Assembly: GCF_041146795.1 (NCBI RefSeq)
Contig: NC_135174.1
Coordinates: forward strand, 21,228,878-21,292,877
Reading direction: 5' to 3'
Source of the DNA: Maylandia zebra
Lineage: Eukaryota > Chordata > Actinopteri > Cichliformes > Cichlidae
Length of the DNA: 64,000 bases
Both the position numbers and the translations under genes were made by a program. The notes beneath the pieces were generated by a model. The model did not search any database. It was not told where the DNA came from and was given only the letters and a program-made list of their open reading frames with translations. Shown here piece after piece: positions 60,621-64,000 of the stretch; within the stretch, counting starts at the first letter, position 1, and every line of letters begins with the position of its first letter.

Positions 60621-62864
60621 GTAATTTGTCACTGAATCATCCAAAGAAAAGAAAAAAGGGATGGGTTTGGTAAGAGAGTAATCTGAGTAAGAAACATGCA
60701 GACAGCTTTGTTAGTTCGGGAGAAATCTCAAACAGTGTTATTTGTTTGAGAGTGTGTGTGTCTGTGTATGTGTGTGTATGTGTGGCAGGAGCAGGGGCCA
60801 TATTTTACCCGTGTGTCTGGCGATGAACTAGGCTGCATATCTCCCAGCGAGGAACCCAGCTGGATGGAAGGAACTGTGTCTGTGTGTGTTGACGTCTCGA
60901 TGCAGGTTTCCCAGACACATCATTTACACTCTTCACTCTCCAAAATGAGACTTGCATGCACGAATGCACACACTCACACACCGAAACAGGCACACAGGCA
61001 CAAACACACACTGTTACTGGCTGCACAAATTTTCCAATATTTTAGCAGCGAGAAAACTGGCATTACCATAAATCCTTTGCAAAAATTAGAGGCTCGATGT
61101 GTGTGTGTTTGCATGTGTGTGCTTTTGGAAGTGCTGTGTGCAGAAGATTGTGAGCTACGAGAAAACTGATGGAATACAAAAACATCTACTTCGGCTGGGA
61201 TCTCTCTCTGTTTGGTCTTCTCCCTGCTGAGTCAAAAAGGCATCATCATCCCGAATCACATTTTCCATCTGTACACTCCACTTGTGGACTAATGAATCTC
61301 ACAGATGTGTGTGCACACATGCATGCGCCTGTGCCCATACAAACACACTCACACAAAATCCCAACAAATTTTCTATTTCCAGATACCTAGAAACATCACA
61401 GCGGAGAACAAATAAGAACAGAGACCATGTTTCTTCCTGGAAGTGGTTCAGTGACGGAGACAGTGAAAGCAGGTGCTGTCACTGCTCTGGGAGTCAGAAA
61501 AAGCCCAAAAGTAATAAGATCTGAGGGGATAGAAAAAGGTAGAGTTGGGTGAGATTACTTGGCAGAGTCTAGCGTGACACGCTTGGAGTGATATGCTGTG
61601 CGGAAGGCACACTCTGTTCTGGGATCTGTCTCAAAGTCCTGACTCTGTTAGTCTTACACTGTGTTTATGGGGAGAAAATAGTTTTAAAGAGGGCATCCAC
61701 TATGGTCTCAAAAAAACTGATTGAAGGCTACAGGGGCTATCGCCAGAAGGTAGTACTGAAAGCAACAAGAAGACCTTTAATAAGATTGAGGCAGGATGAG
61801 AAACAGGGCACTTTATGCAATCAGGCAGCTTAACAAAAGCGAGGTGGTGTTGCAGCAATTGCCCCATTTCTCCAACAGTAACTAGACCAGAGAACTGAAA
61901 GGGCTTCTGCATTATAGTCTAAGTCCTTGCTGTGAGCAGAAACTTCAGTGCCAGGCAAGCCAGACAATGACCTGCAATTGCCGCCCCACTCTAAGCATAG
62001 TGGTCAGAGAATTACATGGGCTTAAAGGAAAAGGATTTACATGGACGAGTGCACAGTGAAGCAAGAATGGAAAAGGTTGGGGATAAAGGTGTCATAAGAC
62101 AGAAAAGGTAGGCATGAATGATATGATGAGACTTGTAAAAGACTGTCCTTTATTTATATATGATCTAAGCTTATTTCTGCTTAGTTAAATAAGTGTGTAG
62201 CATGCAGATAGATAGGTGCTGATTCATCTGACAGAGTGCAACCCTTTGTTTATCTCAGTAACAATCACTGCGAGGTCAGTAGCTCTACAGGTCAGTAAAA
62301 CAGGACAGCATTAATCCATTTATCAGATATTCTGCAGATTAGCCTGCAACGCGCACGCTTCTGGGATCTGTAGTCCAGAGTGACGATTTTCTGAATGAAT
62401 CCGAGTCATTTACACAGTGCATGAAGGTCTTCATATATCAAAGGCCTCTGTTATTAGACTCGGTGGTGCTGAAATCAAAGCTTGACCTCAGAGTAATGCG
62501 CAATTTCTATCAACCGGTAGCACCTCATTTCTCTCAAACCCCTGCCGTGCGTCACGCTCAGCGCACGTACCCTACTGCTCCCCCACCCATGTGCCCAAGG
62601 CGACCGGGCAACCATGAGGTGTGAAGTGAGAGTTGACAAAGCGCCCGGCACTGCAAGCCTGAGCGAAACCGGCCCCCTCTGCGCTCAGGGCTTAGCCCGG
62701 CTCAATTAGCGTGACATACTTTCCTCTGTGATCGCCTGCCTTCCGCCCGGCTTCTGGACACAGCGGATTATGCCCACTAACTTCGGCTGCGCACTTCCCA
62801 GGAGGCACAACAAAAAGGTTTTCTTAACCATTTTACACACAGTTTCAACAGAAAAGTGACTTGT
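60621..62864. promoter_or_regulatory. Head-to-head intergenic region, thrombospondin and psme4
   Basis: The two genes diverge across about 2.3 kb. GC and CpG content rise towards psme4 (about 62340-62770), which suggests a CpG-island promoter on that side. The thrombospondin side has TG/CA microsatellites at about 60750-60790 and 61098-61122. No TSPN-like or other coding sequence is found here. Confidence 0.45.
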
Positions 62865-63748
62865 ATGACAGCGGAAATGACTGTGGGCAGGGATATGGCT
62901 GAGTTTATTCCTCAGAAGGAGATTGTGTATAATGGCTTGCTGCCTTACTCTGACCGGTTGGACCGGGAGGCCACGGAACTGTTGGCGGAGATCAAAGCGA
63001 ACCTGTGCAGAGCTGTCCTCCTCAGAGAGCTGTGGCCCGGGGTCGCTTTCTGGTCCAGGAAACTTTTCTCGTAAGTACTGAAGCAAGGTTGGCGTATGAT
63101 TTAAGACTACCCAAAGGTAACTTAACCCATAGCCAAAGATTCATAACAGTGGGCTTAACAATTGCCTGCATCTTAAAATAAAATTGTGACAGAGTTAAGC
63201 AAAGTTCATCAGATAGTACATTTGATTGCTACATTTGAAATAGACTGCAATCTGTCTGTGGTTATAGGTGGAAAAACTTTAAAAGTGTCCTTTGCTGTAT
63301 TCTTAAGTCTGGAGTTCCAGGAATATTAGTGCACAAAAGCATTTAAAGAAGCAGCTACTTGGTGTTATTGACCTGTCTGCCTTAAGAGGACATCAGGGCA
63401 TAGTGTTCTGCCTTATAACTTTAATTAAAGGCCGAACCTTAATTCACTGTGTGACTTGGCATAAACTCAAGTTCAATAGATTAGGTTTAGTGTTGAGACA
63501 GTCGTACACTGTAGCTGTGTAAGCCTATTCACTGTTTCAGAATATAGGTTAAGTGTAGGAAGTAGGAAGTGATCACCTGTTCGCTCAGTGTCCTCTCTCA
63601 CCCTTAGGTTTCTGAAGCTGTACGGCCGCAGGTTCAGTAAAGATGACCACATCCTCTTCATCAAGCTGCTGTATGAGTTGGTCACGCTCCCAAACCTGGA
63701 GCCACACATGATGCAGAGCTATGCCAGGCTGCTCATTCAGCTTCTCAA
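62865..63748 (+). CDS. psme4: Proteasome activator complex subunit 4 (PA200), first two coding exons
   Basis: PSME4/PA200 is a very large HEAT-repeat protein that caps the 20S proteasome in the nucleus and promotes degradation of acetylated histones. Only the N-terminus is in the window: exon 62865-63070 and exon 63608-63748, joined in phase (TC plus G makes Ser). The second exon ends at AA before GTGGGT. Matching segments to human PSME4 are [58 protein letters not shown] and YARLLIQLL. Three in-frame ATGs exist (62865, 62877, 62895). The third has the best context (G at -3 and G at +4), so the true start may be 62895. The gene continues beyond the right edge. Fish carry two PSME4 genes and I cannot say which this is. 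Confidence 0.9.
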
Positions 63749-64000
63749 GTGGGTGTGAATGCAAATGTACACGAATTTAAACAGGGATGTTGGGGTGAGG
63801 GGGTCATGGTAAATCATAAAATCCTCTCAGAAAAAATACCAAACAGAACGAGCTGGATATTGGTTCGAAATTAAACGAGTTATGATAAATTTAACTGTCG
63901 ACAGACCTTTTGCCTTCATGAACACGTATTAGGAGGGAACTCATGTGTGATGGCAATTACAAATTGCATCTCAGAAAAAAGATCATTTTTCAAAACTTAA
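63749..64000 (+). other. psme4: Start of psme4 intron 2
   Basis: AT-rich sequence after the donor at 63749. No further exon is seen before the window ends. Confidence 0.7.

Noticed and set aside
60621-62864. A missing TSPN exon hidden upstream of the thrombospondin signal exon
   Set aside because: I looked through minus-strand frames for the conserved TSPN pattern and found nothing. The signal peptide and coiled-coil exons already join in phase.

Overview
The window looks like a piece of a ray-finned fish genome, probably a percomorph. The genes have introns with GT-AG borders and are vertebrate in type. The sequence between and inside them is full of fish Tc1/mariner elements, hAT elements with 8-bp target duplications, a tRNA-headed SINE, LINE tails and microsatellites. 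Species cannot be named from sequence alone.

Layout. From 1 to about 25 kb there is no intact protein gene I can support. This part holds a deleted mariner-type element (1693-3616), decayed Tc1 sequence, a CRE/NRF1 promoter with an orphan first exon (about 5.57-5.78 kb), a two-exon spectrin-repeat (nesprin-like) relic carrying a frameshift (7549-7912), a SINE with an 11-bp target duplication, nested foldback/hAT elements, a solo LTR (18418-19130), and a possible far-upstream first exon for the next gene (ending 15205).

Four protein genes follow. (1) An ENTPD1/CD39-type ecto-nucleotidase on the plus strand: nine coding exons, 26447-36679, 492 residues, all five apyrase conserved regions present. 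(2) A KCNK1/TWIK-1-type two-pore potassium channel on the minus strand: three coding exons, 39452-45802, 353 residues. (3) A thrombospondin of the THBS1/THBS2 type on the minus strand: 20 coding exons, 46861-60302, 1059 residues. (4) The first two coding exons of PSME4 (proteasome activator PA200) on the plus strand, 62865-63748, running off the right edge. I derived every exon border by matching reading frame, splice sites and protein family, and all phases close.

The most unusual object is the thrombospondin. Its signal-peptide exon splices straight to the trimerising coiled coil, so the N-terminal laminin-G-like (TSPN) domain of THBS1/2 is absent. In its place, between the coiled coil and the von Willebrand C domain, lies an in-frame stretch of roughly 120 residues made almost entirely of Gly, Asn, Ser and His, encoded by a minisatellite with a period of about 75 bp. 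I do not know of a described thrombospondin with this layout.

The four genes do not form an operon-like unit. entpd1 and kcnk1 are tail to tail, kcnk1 and the thrombospondin are in tandem with only about 0.7 kb between them, and the thrombospondin and psme4 are head to head across about 2.3 kb.
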